Numbered from the stretch's first letter, positions 32,048 to 42,384 are shown. The stretch: 64,000 nt of DNA from Plotosus lineatus (GCA_024760905.1 CM045729.1:6961163-7025162); one strand, 5' to 3'. Notes: generated from the letters alone by a model not told the origin. A program made the numbers and translations.

Positions 32048-32150
32048 CACTCTCATAAATCGGTGAACAACACAATCCTGTGTACTCAAGGGCATCTCAC
32101 AGCAGACTGAGGCACATGATGCGTTGCATCAGGTGACGCCACAAGTATAG
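32045..32150 (+). repeat. Interspersed repeat X, copy 3, truncated
   Basis: CACAATCCTGTGTACTCAAG, ATCTCACAGCAGACTGAGGC, GCGTTGCATCAGGTGACGCC. Again directly beside (TAA)n. Confidence 0.65.
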
Positions 32151-32493
32151 ACTTTAATCATTCCTCATACGTTGCTCTGACAGGTGGATGATGGGAAAAG
32201 AACACTATGGCTGGAAGAGGAGTTTATGTGGAACTGGCAACCAAAACAAAACAGGAACTGAAAGGTGTCGACGATAAACCGAAATATCGATCTAGATAAC
32301 AACAAACAACGAACAGCCGGCTAACACGGCTACGAGAGGAATCCAAAGGCACTCAGGGGCAAAGCAAAAGCCACTGGAGCCTGTGACAACCAGAGCCGAT
32401 TTAACTTCCCAGAGATTGTGCATATTAATAAAGCCCAGGTGTGCCAAAAGCACCGTGGGAAATACAGTTTGTCAGCGAATCAGGGATCATTCA
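32151..32493. other. No feature recognised
   Basis: Unique-looking sequence. Confidence 0.4.
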
Positions 32494-32640
32494 TTCTTTT
32501 AATTTGTGAACCACTTCATCCTAATTGGGGTCGCGGCAAGGCTGGCGCCCATCTCAGCCGACTGGGCGAGGGAAAAGGGTGGCCTTTGATCACCCAGATA
32601 GCTGAACTGGGGGGACAGCAGTTGTTAGATTGCATACCCA
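32494..32640 (-). mobile_element. SINE family S1 fragment, minus strand
   Basis: CATCCTAATTGGGGTCGCGG, GGCTGGCGCCCATCTCAGCC, then a jump to GGCCTTTGATCACCCAGATA. An internal deletion is evident. Confidence 0.6.
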
Positions 32641-32746
32641 ACGGTAATATCGCTAATCCAATACATTAGCACCATGATAATGCAGTGTACTATAGCTGCT
32701 GTCCAAACATACTGAAACATTCATGCAGAATTCTGCATTGTGTCCA

Positions 32747-32747
32747 A

Positions 32748-32785
<38 letters not shown>

Positions 32786-32885
32786 CCTTTTTCTCTATCG
32801 TCGTCATCATCATCATCATCATCATCATCACCATCATCATCTTTCTTACCATCATCTTCTTCTTCATCATCATCAAGACATGACC

Positions 32886-32917
<32 letters not shown>

Positions 32918-32937
32918 CATCATCATCATTAGCAGCA
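32747..32937. repeat. (ATC)n compound array
   Basis: CAT/ATC trinucleotides with TCG and TCT interruptions. Poly-His and poly-Ser ORFs here are translation of the array. Confidence 0.97.
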
Positions 32938-33611
32938 GCAGCAGCATTATTTTCCCCGCTTGTCTTCTTAAGGTATCCAACAGATCCGTGATGGAAAATT
33001 TCACCGGTTGTGTGACGGAAACGGTGAATGCAGATAAATAAGGATTAAACAGGCACACTTCACCTGCTTTCTGGTTGATCTCATGATCTCAGAATCATTC
33101 AATTTTGATAAAACAGTAATTATTGTCCGACAGACATACACCCCATATTTTACATGTCAACTACACAATATTCAAATCTACCTCATTCCGCATTACATCA
33201 GTGTGAATGACATAACACTGCAGGTTACATCACCGCGATGGCTCCACAACCATGACAGACAGGGCTGGAGGTCATTTCATTTCAGGTCTCCATCCGTCCG
33301 TCACTTCATTCTTAGAGTGCTGGTCTTGTCACCCGTTATTTGAAACAGATTTGTTTTTAACTTTGCACAAATATCCACACTGCATCACATTCCAAACCCC
33401 TGTTAGAAATGACCACAGGCATGTTTAATTATCAGGTGTTCTGTACGTACTGGTGCAACTTACAGCCTAATTCAGTGAGCCTTCATGTTCTGTGGCTGGG
33501 GTGGAGTCAACTTGAAAGAGACAACACCCATTAGGATAAAAAAAACAAAAAAAAAACACAGACATTCAAAGGGATTAATAGATAATGGACAGATAAGTAG
33601 ATTGATAAGTC
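32938..33611. other. No feature recognised
   Basis: Unique-looking sequence. Confidence 0.4.
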
Positions 33612-33639
33612 GAGAGAGAGAGAGAGAGAGAGAGAGAGA
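33612..33639. repeat. (GA)n microsatellite
   Basis: 14 GA units. Confidence 0.95.
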
Positions 33640-33704
33640 TCAATATTATGATCATTATTTTATATTTATATATTGTATTAATCCATATGGGGAATTTTCT
33701 GTTC

Positions 33705-33736
33705 TGGATTTAAAACCCACCCAAAGTGAGCAAGTG

Positions 33737-33775
<39 letters not shown>

Positions 33776-33790
33776 ACACACACACACACA

Positions 33791-33835
<45 letters not shown>

Positions 33836-33950
33836 GGTGCAGTGGCCTGCCATACACATTGGGGTGCCCGAAGAGCAATTGGGGGTTTCAGTGCCTGAGC
33901 CACTTCAACCACTTATATGGAGAAACAAAAGGTGATCCCTCCCCCACCCC

Positions 33951-34012
<62 letters not shown>

Positions 34013-34088
34013 CACACACACCACCGCACTCGACAATCAAAGCCTGGTCCCACAGCCTGTTCTCTAACCATTAGGCTACAGCTGCCCT
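33705..34088 (-). mobile_element. SINE family S4 with two internal (CA)n arrays
   Basis: It starts GGATTTAAAACCCACCCAAA, contains (CA)n at 33738-33833, then GTGCAGTGGCCTGCCATACA, GAGCAATTGGGGGTTTCAGT and a second (CA)n at 33953-34021. The reverse-complemented tRNA-like head closes it (TCTAACCATTAGGCTACAGC, TGCCC). Confidence 0.6.
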
Positions 34089-34096
34089 TAATATTG

Positions 34097-34097
<1 letters not shown>

Positions 34098-34122
<25 letters not shown>
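34098..34122. repeat. (AT)n microsatellite
   Basis: 12 AT units. Confidence 0.95.
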
Positions 34123-34128
<6 letters not shown>

Positions 34129-34143
34129 ATATAAAGGAAATGC

Positions 34144-34271
34144 AGATAGACATACAGGCAGACAGACAGACAGACAGACAGACAGATAGACAGACAGATA
34201 GCCAGATAGATAGATAGATAGATAGATAGACAGACAGTCAGGCATACAGGCAGGCAAGCAGGCAGGAAGAC

Positions 34272-34330
<59 letters not shown>

Positions 34331-34472
34331 TAGACAGACAGACAGATAGGCGGGCGGGCGGGCGGACGGACAGACAGACGTACAGACAGATAGATAGATA
34401 GATAGACAGACAGTCAGGCAGACAGGCAGGCAAGCAGGCAGACAGACAGACAGATAGACAGATAGATAGATG

Positions 34473-34510
<38 letters not shown>

Positions 34511-34633
34511 TAGGCGGGCAGGCAGGCGGACGGATGGACAGACGTACAGATAGATAGATAGATAGATAGATAGACAGACAGGCAGACAGGTGGGCAAGCA
34601 GGCAGACAGACAGACAGATAAACAGACAGATAA

Positions 34634-34666
<33 letters not shown>

Positions 34667-34674
34667 CAGATCGA
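34144..34674. repeat. Compound GATA/GACA/GGCA array
   Basis: 530 bp. A longer sub-unit (GATA block, GACA block, GTCAGGCA, GGCAAGCAGGCA) recurs about three times with spacing near 165 bp. Confidence 0.97.
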
Positions 34675-35342
34675 TATACTTTTTTAATCATTTGCCCATC
34701 TGCACATCGTCACAGCCATCTGTAAATAAGTGAATAAAATTTGGAAAATATTTTTCTTTTTTCCTTTTTCTATTTTTTTTTTCTAAACCAGTGTTTAAGG
34801 CTATAATGCAGTTAACATATTTTTTCATTGGAATTTTATCTCCTGCTCTACTTAAATGGCACTTTCACAAAGTGAGTGTGTCATAGTCGTTATATGCATT
34901 ATAGGTCCATTATACATTCCACGTGCAAATGCCCGAATAACAAGATGGTGCTATTTCACTGATGCGATTGAAATCATTAGCGCACTGTTAATGCATTCGG
35001 AAGCCTAAACAGCTCGTATGCGCGGGGCGCGAGCGCAGATTAGCATCGGCCTGCTCGCCTGTGGCAGCTGAATACTCCGTCTGGGAAACATTCACTGATA
35101 ATAATCAAAATGCTAATCTGTGTGTGGCAACAGTTTAATAGGGTTAAAAAAACATAATCTCTACTACAGGCATCTGTACCGTGATCTCACAGCTGGGAGC
35201 TGACCAGTATGACCATAATATCTCTTAAACAAACTTGTTTATGGTGATTTTCTCAGGAATATAAAACTTGGGAGATATTTTTATTGAAAAATTCACTATC
35301 ACATGGTGGTGCGATGTGGCAGAGCAGCTTATTTTCTAGCAA
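34675..35342. other. Non-repetitive sequence, possible conserved non-coding DNA
   Basis: 34,900-35,130 is unique, with ATTAGCGCACTGTTAATGCA, a GC-rich centre (GCGCGGGGCGCGAGCGCAG) and TAAT-containing flanks. No ORF. Regulatory role is only a suggestion. Confidence 0.35.
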
Positions 35343-35672
35343 GATTCATTCACTGAACATCTTTGTCCTCCTAAAAGTCGGATAAAAGGTGGAGCCTATC
35401 TGAGCCGACTCTGGGGTATACCCTGAACATCTCACTAGTCCATCACAGTGCATTTATACTCACATCCACACCAAGATTTAATTCGGAGCAGCCATTTAGC
35501 ATAATGTGCATGTCTTTAAACTGTAGGAGGAAACCAGAATACACGAAGGAAACCAAAGTAAGAACAAGGAGAACTTGCAAACTCCAGATGGAAATCTCAC
35601 AAAGTTCGGGCTTGAACCCAGGACCTATGTGCTGTGTGGCAGATGTGCCAAACACTGTGCCACTGTACCGTG
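35343..35672 (-). mobile_element. SINE family S2, full length, minus strand
   Basis: Tail GTGGAGCCTATCTGAGCCGA, body TAAACTGTAGGAGGAAACCA, head CACTGTGCCACTGTACCGTG with B box GGGCTTGAACCCAGG in reverse. Confidence 0.7.
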
Positions 35673-35738
35673 AGCATGGGCACCAGCTTCCCTGCAACAC
35701 TGATTAGGATTAAGCAGCTTAGAAAATGAATGAATTAC
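35673..35738 (+). mobile_element. SINE tail fragment, plus strand
   Basis: GGGCACCAGCTTCCCTGCAA, TGATTAGGATTAAGCAGCTT, AGAAAATGAATGAATTA. It abuts the preceding SINE in opposite orientation. Confidence 0.6.
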
Positions 35739-35783
35739 TCTGAAGCTGGATTCATATAGGAACGCTTATATATGGTCGTTATA

Positions 35784-36042
35784 CAGTGATACCTCATCTA
35801 ACAAATTTAATCTGTTCCAAAGGCAAACTTGGAAGCCGAAAAGTTCGTAAGATGATACAATTATTCCCATAAGAAATGACAGAAAACCAATTAATCCGTT
35901 CCAACCCCCTCCCAAACTCATATAACCTGCTACAAACACGTATATTTCACCTAATATATTAAAGATAAACATGTAAAAACAGTAAATATTTCATAATAAT
36001 AATAATAATAATAATAATTATAATAATAATAATAATAATAAT

Positions 36043-36091
<49 letters not shown>

Positions 36092-36240
36092 GTACATTAA
36101 CGTTAATAATAAATAATAAAACAAGAATAAACAATAAGTCAACAAACCCTTCGACTGTGGTAATTGTGTAATTAAAAGAGTAATTGTGCATCCACTACAG
36201 AAGTTGGCGGTGGTGCTCTGACAGGAAAATGTTCTGAGGA
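35784..36240 (+). mobile_element. Tigger-like DNA transposon copy T2, partial
   Basis: CAGTGATACCTCATCTAACA follows TA at 35782-35783. It continues AACCAATTAATCCGTTCCAA and CTCCCAAACTCATATAACCT as in T1 and T3. An internal (TAA)n is at 35994-36088. TAATTGTGCATCCACTACAG near 36,182-36,201 matches a T1 internal segment near 6,633. The right inverted repeat is not seen. Confidence 0.6.
35994..36088. repeat. (TAA)n array
   Basis: ~30 TAA units with TTA interruptions, inside T2. Confidence 0.97.
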
Positions 36241-36293
36241 ACTCAGAGTTTGACAGCATCAGTTAATAAATGGCATCTTTATACCTCCGATAG

Positions 36294-36294
<1 letters not shown>

Positions 36295-36366
<72 letters not shown>

Positions 36367-36376
36367 TAGATATATA
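36295..36376. repeat. (TA)n, left of Tc1 element
   Basis: ~34 TA units; Tc1 is inserted at its right edge. Confidence 0.97.
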
Positions 36377-36706
36377 CTAGTCCTTCTCAAAAAATTAGCA
36401 TATTGTGATGAAGTTCATTATTTTCTGTAATGTACTGATAAAAAAATTTACTTTCATATATTTTAGATTCATTGCACACCAACTGAAATATTTCAGGTCT
36501 TTAATTGTTTGAATACTGATGATTTTGGCATACAGCTCATGAGAACCCAAAATTCCTATCTCAAAAAATTAGCATATCATGTTCAGGTAGTCTAAACGAG
36601 CTATTAACCTAATCATCTGAATCAACCAATTAACTCTAAACACCTGCAAAAGATTCCTGAGGCTTTTAAAAACTCCCAGCCTGGTTCATTACTCAAAACC
36701 GCAATC

Positions 36707-37507
36707 ATGGGTAAGACTGCCGACCTGACTGCTGTCCAGAAGGCCATCATTGACACCCTCAAGCAAGAGGGTAAGACACAGAAAGAAATCTCTGAGCGAA
36801 TAGGTTGTTCCCAGAGTGCTCTATCAAGCCACCTCAGCGGGACGTCTGTGGAAAGGAAAAAGTGTGGCAGGAAACGCTGCACAACCAGAAGAGGTGACCG
36901 GACCCTGAGGAAGATTGTAGAGAAGGGCCGATTCCAGACCTTGGGGGACCTGTGGAAGCAGTGGACTGGGCTACAGGTGCCGCATTCCCCAGGTCAAGCC
37001 ACTTTTGAACCAGAAACAGCGGCAGAAGCGGCTGACCTGGGCTACAGAGAAGCAGCACTGGACTGTTGCTCAGTGGTCCAAACTACTTTTTTCGGATCAA
37101 AGCAAATTTTGCATGTCATTCGGAAATCAAGCTGCCAGAGTCTGGAGGAAGACTGGGGACAAGGAAATGCCAAAATGCCTGAAGTCCAGTGTCAAGATTT
37201 CATTTTTCAGCACGACCTGGCACCTGCTCACAGTGCCAAAACCACTGCTAAATGGTTTACTGACCATGGTATTACTGGGCTCAATTGGCCTGCCAACTCT
37301 CCTGACCTGAAGCCCATAGAGAATCTGTGGGATATTGTGAAGAGAAAGTTGAGAGACACCAGACCCAACACTGTGGATGAGCTTAAGGCCGCTATCGAAG
37401 CATCCTGGGCCTCCGTAACACCTCAGCAGTGCCACAGGCTGATTGTCTCCATGCCATGCCGCATTGAAGCAGTCATTTCTGCTAAAGGATTCCCGACCAA
37501 GTATTGA
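36707..37507 (+). pseudogene. Tc1 transposase remnant, 266-codon ORF with two compensating deletions
   Basis: Residues 1-87 are in the ancestral frame: the paired-like HTH region, with QKAIIDTLKQEGKTQKEISE and RIGCSQSALSSHL, then a basic linker. At about residue 88 a deletion shifts the frame; residues 88-163 are non-native. The native frame for this part is open at 37005-37310 and holds LLFSDQSKFC, where the first catalytic Asp has Gln in place of the usual Glu neighbour. A second deletion restores the frame at DFIFQHDLAPAHSAK (second Asp, D170), followed by NSPDLKPIENLWDIV (catalytic Glu, E205). Family length is about 340 residues, so ~75 are missing. With the first Asp out of frame, catalysis is not expected. 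Confidence 0.85.
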
Positions 37508-37532
37508 GTGCATAACTCAACATAATTATTAA

Positions 37533-37774
37533 CAAACAAACAAACAAACAACTCTTTATTGTCAAAGTACATTACATACATTGAAATTTGCTTTGTGCGC
37601 TAGGCACCTGTCGCCACTGTGCAGCGCCAGTTATTGCGTTGTTCTATCCTTTTTGATGCTGAGCGCCAAGCAGGAAGCAACAACTGCCAAATTTTAACGT
37701 CTTATGGTATGACGCGGCCGGATTCGAACTCCGACCTACCGGAGGATAAAGCGGACACTCTACCAACTGAGCTA
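37533..37774 (-). mobile_element. tRNA-derived SINE S5 nested in Tc1
   Basis: Minus strand, ~242 bp, flanked by the perfect 9-bp duplication AATTATTAA (37524-37532 and 37775-37783). The head reads TAGCTCAGTTGGTAGAGTGT. The body contains GGCGCTCAGCATC, and the tail ends GACAATAAAGAGTTG with (TTTG)n. The insertion lies in the 3' flank of the transposase gene and does not touch the ORF. Confidence 0.85.
37720..37774 (-). promoter_or_regulatory. Internal Pol III promoter of SINE S5 (A and B boxes)
   Basis: A box TAGCTCAGTTGG at 37763-37774 and B box GAGTTCGAATCC at 37720-37731, both on the minus strand. Both are close to tRNA consensus; the spacing of about 30 bp is tRNA-like. Confidence 0.8.
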
Positions 37775-38027
37775 AATTATTAAGTGGACTTTTTTGTATT
37801 AAAAACACTTTTTTTATTGGTCAAATGAAATATGCTAATTTTTCTGAGATAGGGATTTTTGGTTTTTCTTTACTTTTTTGCCAAAATTATCAATATTAAA
37901 ACAATAAAAGGCTTGAACTACTTCAGTTGTGTGTAATGAATCTAAAATATATGAAAGTTTTCTTATTTTCTGTAATGTACTGATAAAAATGAATTTTATC
38001 ACAATATGCTAATTTTTTGAGAAGGAA

Positions 38028-38054
38028 CTATATATATATATATATATATATATA
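38028..38054. repeat. (TA)n, right of Tc1 element
   Basis: ~13 TA units, the continuation of the array at 36295-36376. Confidence 0.95.
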
Positions 38055-38271
38055 AGATATTTCCTGTTATAGCAATCATTGACAAAGTCGTTTGCCCCTC
38101 ATCACTTCTTATGTGCCATTTCTAAAAGAGATCAAGAGATAATGTACTGCTTCTTCTTCTTTTTTACTTATTAATTAGAACAGCTATAAAAACAACGCCT
38201 CCCCTATCCATCTGTCCTTGAAGATAATATAACATCCCATATTTTCCTGCTCCACCGTTGCATTAGGTAGG

Positions 38272-38577
38272 TAGGTAAGTCTGTTGGGTTTTTACACCCG
38301 CGCCTTGTGGCTCATCAGGCCGGTGCTTATCCCCAGTTTCCGTAGCGTGAAGCGACGAGGAGTTGAACTCCTCCTGGATGGGACGCTCGTCCATCGCAGG
38401 TTACCTTCCCAGTATATTTTTACTGGTACCCATTTATACTGCTGGGTGAACAGAGGCACACTTGTGGTTGAGACCTTGCCCAGGGGTCTTAGCACAGTGA
38501 GGGTCTCAATGGGATTCGAACTCACAACCTCCTGATCATGAGCACAGCACCCTAACCACTATGCCACCAGCCCCATT
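38272..38577 (-). mobile_element. SINE family S3, full length, minus strand
   Basis: TTTTTACACCCGCGCCTTGT, body AACTCCTCCTGGATGGGACG, GGTACCCATTTATACTGCTG, B box region GGGATTCGAACTCACAACC, head ACCACTATGCCACCAGCCCC. Best minus-strand copy of S3. Confidence 0.8.
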
Positions 38578-39737
38578 AGCTTCAATAGAACTCACTTGAA
38601 GGTGATGATACTCAGCCCAAGCTGGTGATTGGTTCCATAGCGTGATGTCTATCACAGTCCTGACCCTTTAATTCCCCAAGGTTACCACTTCCATGTATAA
38701 GATCAATTTCCCAATCACTCACGTCTTCCTTGTAGCTCTTCTTTAGCCTCGATCTGTAAGTGTCTTGAGTGCCAATCCCCACCTGATCCAGTTGTCTCAC
38801 TGAGCAGCTTACAAGAAGACAGGAGGTTGAGAACTCGTGGTTTTCACTGTTATACTGTTAGACTTTCCAGCTTTTCATGCATTAACCCCACGGGTGCTTC
38901 CCAGAACACATATGTGTTTTTTTTTATCTTCATTTGAATTGAAAGTTCTTCTGGTCTGCTTTCTTCACCAGCCAGCCCAGTTCTCTAATGGATACATCGG
39001 AAATCAAGGGATGACGTTTGAGGACCTGCTTGAGGAGAGCAACTTATACCACATTGGACGGGCTTATGCAGAAGATTCAGTCGTGCCGCCATTATTTGTG
39101 AGGAATTTAGCTTCGTATTGACACGTAAATGACACTTCAGAGGAAACAACCTCTCATTTTTTATTATAATGTATTTCCTCCATTCTGTAGCTCACACTGT
39201 TTCCTCGCATCCCTTCATTTTCTTGGTGGGAGGGACTAAGATGGTGTTCACACAAAAAGCGACAAGCAACATCTCTTCGCTAAGTGATACACGGCATCAC
39301 CTGGCGCAGAGGCAAATCGTTTTCCCTCTCAGCTCTCGTTGCCTTGGTAACGTAGAGTTATATTCTGATAATAGAATATCTCCCCATATGCTGAAGGTCA
39401 CTCCAAAGTCACCATTAGCAGCATCTGTGCAGCTAAAATCTAAAACAAAAACAAAAACAAAAAAATAAATAATTTGATAAATATGACTATAATCTATAAT
39501 TATTTGTGTTTTTGTCAAAATCACAAATTTGTGAGTTAGCAAGTTATGGCACTGAGCTCTTCAATTATATACCATGTGTCCAGAGCGACATTTTTCAGAT
39601 GAACACAGATTTTTTTTTTGTTGTTGTTGTTCTTGCAACAATAATACCCTCTAAAAGTCTGGAAGTTTGACTTACAGGCCTGGCCTATTTTTTATTTATT
39701 ATTAATTTTTTTAAATAAAACATATTCTATTTTCATA
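38578..39737. other. No supported gene
   Basis: ~1.1 kb of unique-looking DNA with (AAAAC)n near 39,440 and (TTG)n near 39,620. The open frame 38837-39121 shows no motif I recognise. Confidence 0.4.
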
Positions 39738-40020
39738 GGTCCGAGGTTCAAGTCCCACTATCTCTGAGCTTTCACAGTTGTTGCCCCAGTGCAGCTAACT
39801 AGGCTATCAAAGGCCGGCCATGTCTCTCACTGTCTGTGGTGGGAGGTTCATGTAAAAGAACCATCGCTGACTTTCATCAAGAGGAGCTGCTTAACTGTCA
39901 GAGTTCCTGCGATGGCCTGGCGAGCAGTCCAGGGTGTACTCTGCTCTCCCCCAAAATCGGCTGATATGGGCACCAGAGTCCCCGTGACCCTAATTAGGAT
40001 TAAGCTGTTCATAAAATGTT
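39738..40020 (+). mobile_element. SINE family S1, plus strand, head truncated
   Basis: B box GGTTCAAGTCCC at 39747, body AGGCCGGCCATGTCTCTCAC, GGCCTGGCGAGCAGTCCAGG, tail CCCTAATTAGGATTAAGCTG. Confidence 0.75.
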
Positions 40021-40162
40021 TTCATTCATTTATCTCACTGCGTCAGTCTCTCCTGGTGAACCTTTGCTAAATTAATAAAGCACAGAAATGCCGGTTGTTT
40101 TGAAGGAAGTTTAAGTCACGTTGGCAGCTACTTAGTGGTTGATACCTTTCGGTTTCTATTCT

Positions 40163-40167
<5 letters not shown>
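40021..40167. other. Short unique stretch
   Basis: Nothing recognised. Confidence 0.4.

Positions 40168-40220
<53 letters not shown>
40168..40220. repeat. (CT)n microsatellite
   Basis: ~26 CT units. Confidence 0.97.
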
Positions 40221-40225
<5 letters not shown>

Positions 40226-40304
40226 TAATGTCTATATTGTCTTCATGGCAAAAATTTTTTCAGTTTGTTTCATGGATCTAAGAATCTAAAATGTATCAGG
40301 GAGA

Positions 40305-40415
40305 CTTTCTGGCCCCGACACGCACATCCATTCCTTATGCACAAGCCAGGGATTTAAACAGAACACCTTCTTGATGTGATGCAGATGTATTACCCACTAC
40401 ATCAACGTGTTGCCT
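40305..40415 (-). mobile_element. SINE family S2 head fragment, minus strand
   Basis: CAGGGATTTAAACAGAACAC, CTTCTTGATGTGATGCAGAT, ACCCACTACATCAACGTG resembles the S2 head reversed. Confidence 0.5.
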
Positions 40416-40772
40416 ACTACTAAATAATAATAATTACTTTGCTTAGTAATGTTTTAATTGACTTTAACAAAACATTATGTGTTTTGGAATAAAAAAAATC
40501 CCCCAAAATTTACAGTGGGTGGTTTCAGTTGACAGGTGATGTCTGTGGTTACACCGGGAAAGTTTCTCATATTCCATATCAGTTTCTATGGCTATGCATA
40601 TAACCCCTAGCAAAATGAAACCACCAGTCTCGGAGGATGTTCATTCAGTTGTTAAATTTTGTAGAAAAAAAATCAGATCATAGACATGACACAAAACTAA
40701 AATCATTTCAAATGGCAACGTTCTGGTTTTAAAAAGCACGAAAAGAAATCAAGGAAAAAGTAGTAGTCAGTA

Positions 40773-41543
40773 ACAGTTACTTTTTTGACCAAGCAAGGGA
40801 ATAAATTATGGAATCACTCAATTATAGGAAAATATATGGAATCAGCCTGAAAAATTTCCATTCTCTAAACTAACACCTGCATCAGATTAGATCTGCTCAT
40901 TAGTCTGCAGTTAAACAAGAGTGATCACACCTTGGAGAGGTGTTGTACCAAGTGGACTGACATGAATCATGGCTCTAACATGAGAAATATCAATTGAAAC
41001 AAAGGAGAGGATTATCAAACTTATTAAAGAAGGTAAATCATAACGCAATGTTGCAGAAGATGTTGTTTGTTCACAATCAGCGGCGTCTAAAATCTGGACC
41101 AAGTACAAACAACATCGGGAGGTTGTTAAAGGCAAGCCTACTGGTAGACCAAGGACGACATCAAAGCATCAATACAGAAAACTTAAAGCAATGTGTCTTG
41201 AAAACAGAAAATGTACAGCAAACCAAATGAGGGACAAATGGGAGGACACTGAAGTCAACATCTGTGACTGAACTGTAAGAAACTGCTTAAAAGAAAATGG
41301 GATTTACATACAGTACAGAAAAGCATGTTTTCTTGTGTTGGAGCCGTGATTCATGTCAGTCTACTTGGTGCAACAGCTCTCCCAGGTGTGATCCCTCCTG
41401 TTTAACTGCAGACTAACGAGCAAGTCTAATATGATGGTGTTAGTTTTGAGAACGGAAATTTTACAGGGTGTTTCCATTTTTTTTTCTCAAAATTGAGTGA
41501 TTCCATAATTTATTCCCCTGCTTAGTCTAAAAAGTAACCTTTG
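40773..41543 (+). mobile_element. Tc1-like transposon relic with ~200-bp terminal inverted repeats
   Basis: The left arm (GGAATAAATTATGGAATCAC, TTAGTCTGCAGTTAAACAAG, GACATGAATCATGGCTC) is mirrored by the right arm (GAGCCGTGATTCATGTCAGT, CTGTTTAACTGCAGACTAAC, AGTGATTCCATAATTTATTC). The arms are ~200 bp each with about 80% identity by eye. TA precedes the left end. Only the N-terminal half of a transposase remains between the arms. Confidence 0.75.
40980..41335 (+). pseudogene. Tc1-like transposase N-terminal remnant
   Basis: Reading with frameshifts gives KERIIKLIKEGK, a helix-turn-helix with AASKIWTKYKQHREVVKGKP, TGRPRTTSKHQYRKLKAMCL and NQMRDKWEDTEVNICD. These are the DNA-binding domain and the GRPR-type hinge of Tc1 transposases. 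A stop occurs after MRNIN, and the whole DDE catalytic domain is deleted. Confidence 0.7.
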
Positions 41544-41559
41544 TCCACCCAATCCAAAC

Positions 41560-41748
41560 ATCCATTTGCTTTCCAAGCATCCCACTCATGATGCCTCCAA
41601 TGAGTTCTGGACCTGCCACATGGTCTCCTCCGAGTTAGATGTGCCTGGAACACTTCCTAATGGAAGCAACCAGGAGGCATGCTAATCAGACGTCCAAACC
41701 ACCTTAACTCACGTCTTCAATGTAACACCTCTTCCCTGGGCTCCCAAT
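41560..41748 (-). pseudogene. LINE family L fragment
   Basis: TGGTCTCCTCCGAGTTAGAT, GAGGCATGCTAATCAGACGT and CCACCTTAACTC parallel 31740-31830 of the LINE L copy (GTCTCTTCCCGGTTGGACAT; GGGGCATTCTGACCAGATGC). About 190 bp, heavily mutated. It merges into a minisatellite on the right. Confidence 0.55.
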
Positions 41749-42090
41749 GGCTCTATCGCAAAATATCAAAGGCTCTACCCTGAGATATCAATGTCTCTAC
41801 CCCTAAATACCAATAGCTCTACCCCGAGATTCCAACGGCTCTACCCTGAGATACCAAAGGCTCTACCCCAAAATACCAATGGCACTACCCTGGGATAATA
41901 ACTGCTCTAACCTGAGATACCAATGACTCTACCCCGAGATATCAACGATTCCATCCTGAGATACCAATGGCTCTACCCTGAGCTCCAAACAGCTTTCTCC
42001 CGAGATACCAATGGCAGTAACTCAGGCCCCCAAATGCAGCTCCACTCTGAGCCCCAAAATGTGGTTCTTCCCCAAGCTCCTATCGGCTCT
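41749..42090. repeat. 22-bp minisatellite
   Basis: Thirteen or more units of consensus GGCTCTACCCTGAGATACCA plus AT or AA, regular to about 42,030 and then degenerate. No conserved frame beyond chance. Confidence 0.9.
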
Positions 42091-42384
42091 ACTATAGATG
42101 CTGAGATGTTGTCAAATAGAGTAGATTACCACTGCTTTGCTTTAAAAATGTAAAATTTAAAACATAAAAATCATTCATTTGTTTTTAATTATTATTTGTT
42201 TTAATTGAGTTCCCATACGGTGTTCACTAAAACAGTTAATTGCCTCAGACTAAAGTATTGTTTATACATTGAATTATTGAAAGAGTAGAACAAAGACAAC
42301 AGAGACTCAATCCAGGTAATGAAATAATGATGATTTGTGCACACTGAGTATGGCTCACCCAATTTACTGAAAACAAGAGAACAA
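42091..42384. other. No feature recognised
   Basis: AT-rich. Confidence 0.4.

Larger units (their letters stand above)
36377..38029 (+). mobile_element. Tc1-like DNA transposon (IR/DR type), internally deleted, with nested SINE
   Basis: The outer repeats are TCCTTCTCAAAAAATTAGCA (36381) and, reverse-complemented, TCACAATATGCTAATTTTTT with GAGAAGGA ending at 38027. Inner copies of the direct repeat lie near 36557-36581 and 37829-37850, giving the IR/DR layout of fish Tc1 elements. (TA)n flanks both sides, consistent with TA targeting. The transposase gene sits at 36707-37507 and has two deletions. A SINE is inserted between the gene and the right inverted repeat. It cannot move by itself. Confidence 0.9.

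Noticed and set aside
37715..37774. Possible tRNA gene on the minus strand
   Set aside because: It is the head of SINE S5, with target duplication and non-tRNA body.
38837..39121. 94-codon ORF after a pyrimidine-rich stretch
   Set aside because: No family resemblance; one open frame of this size is expected by chance.
41749..42090. Possible CRISPR-like array
   Set aside because: The 22-bp units are contiguous with no unique spacers; minisatellite in a eukaryotic genome.
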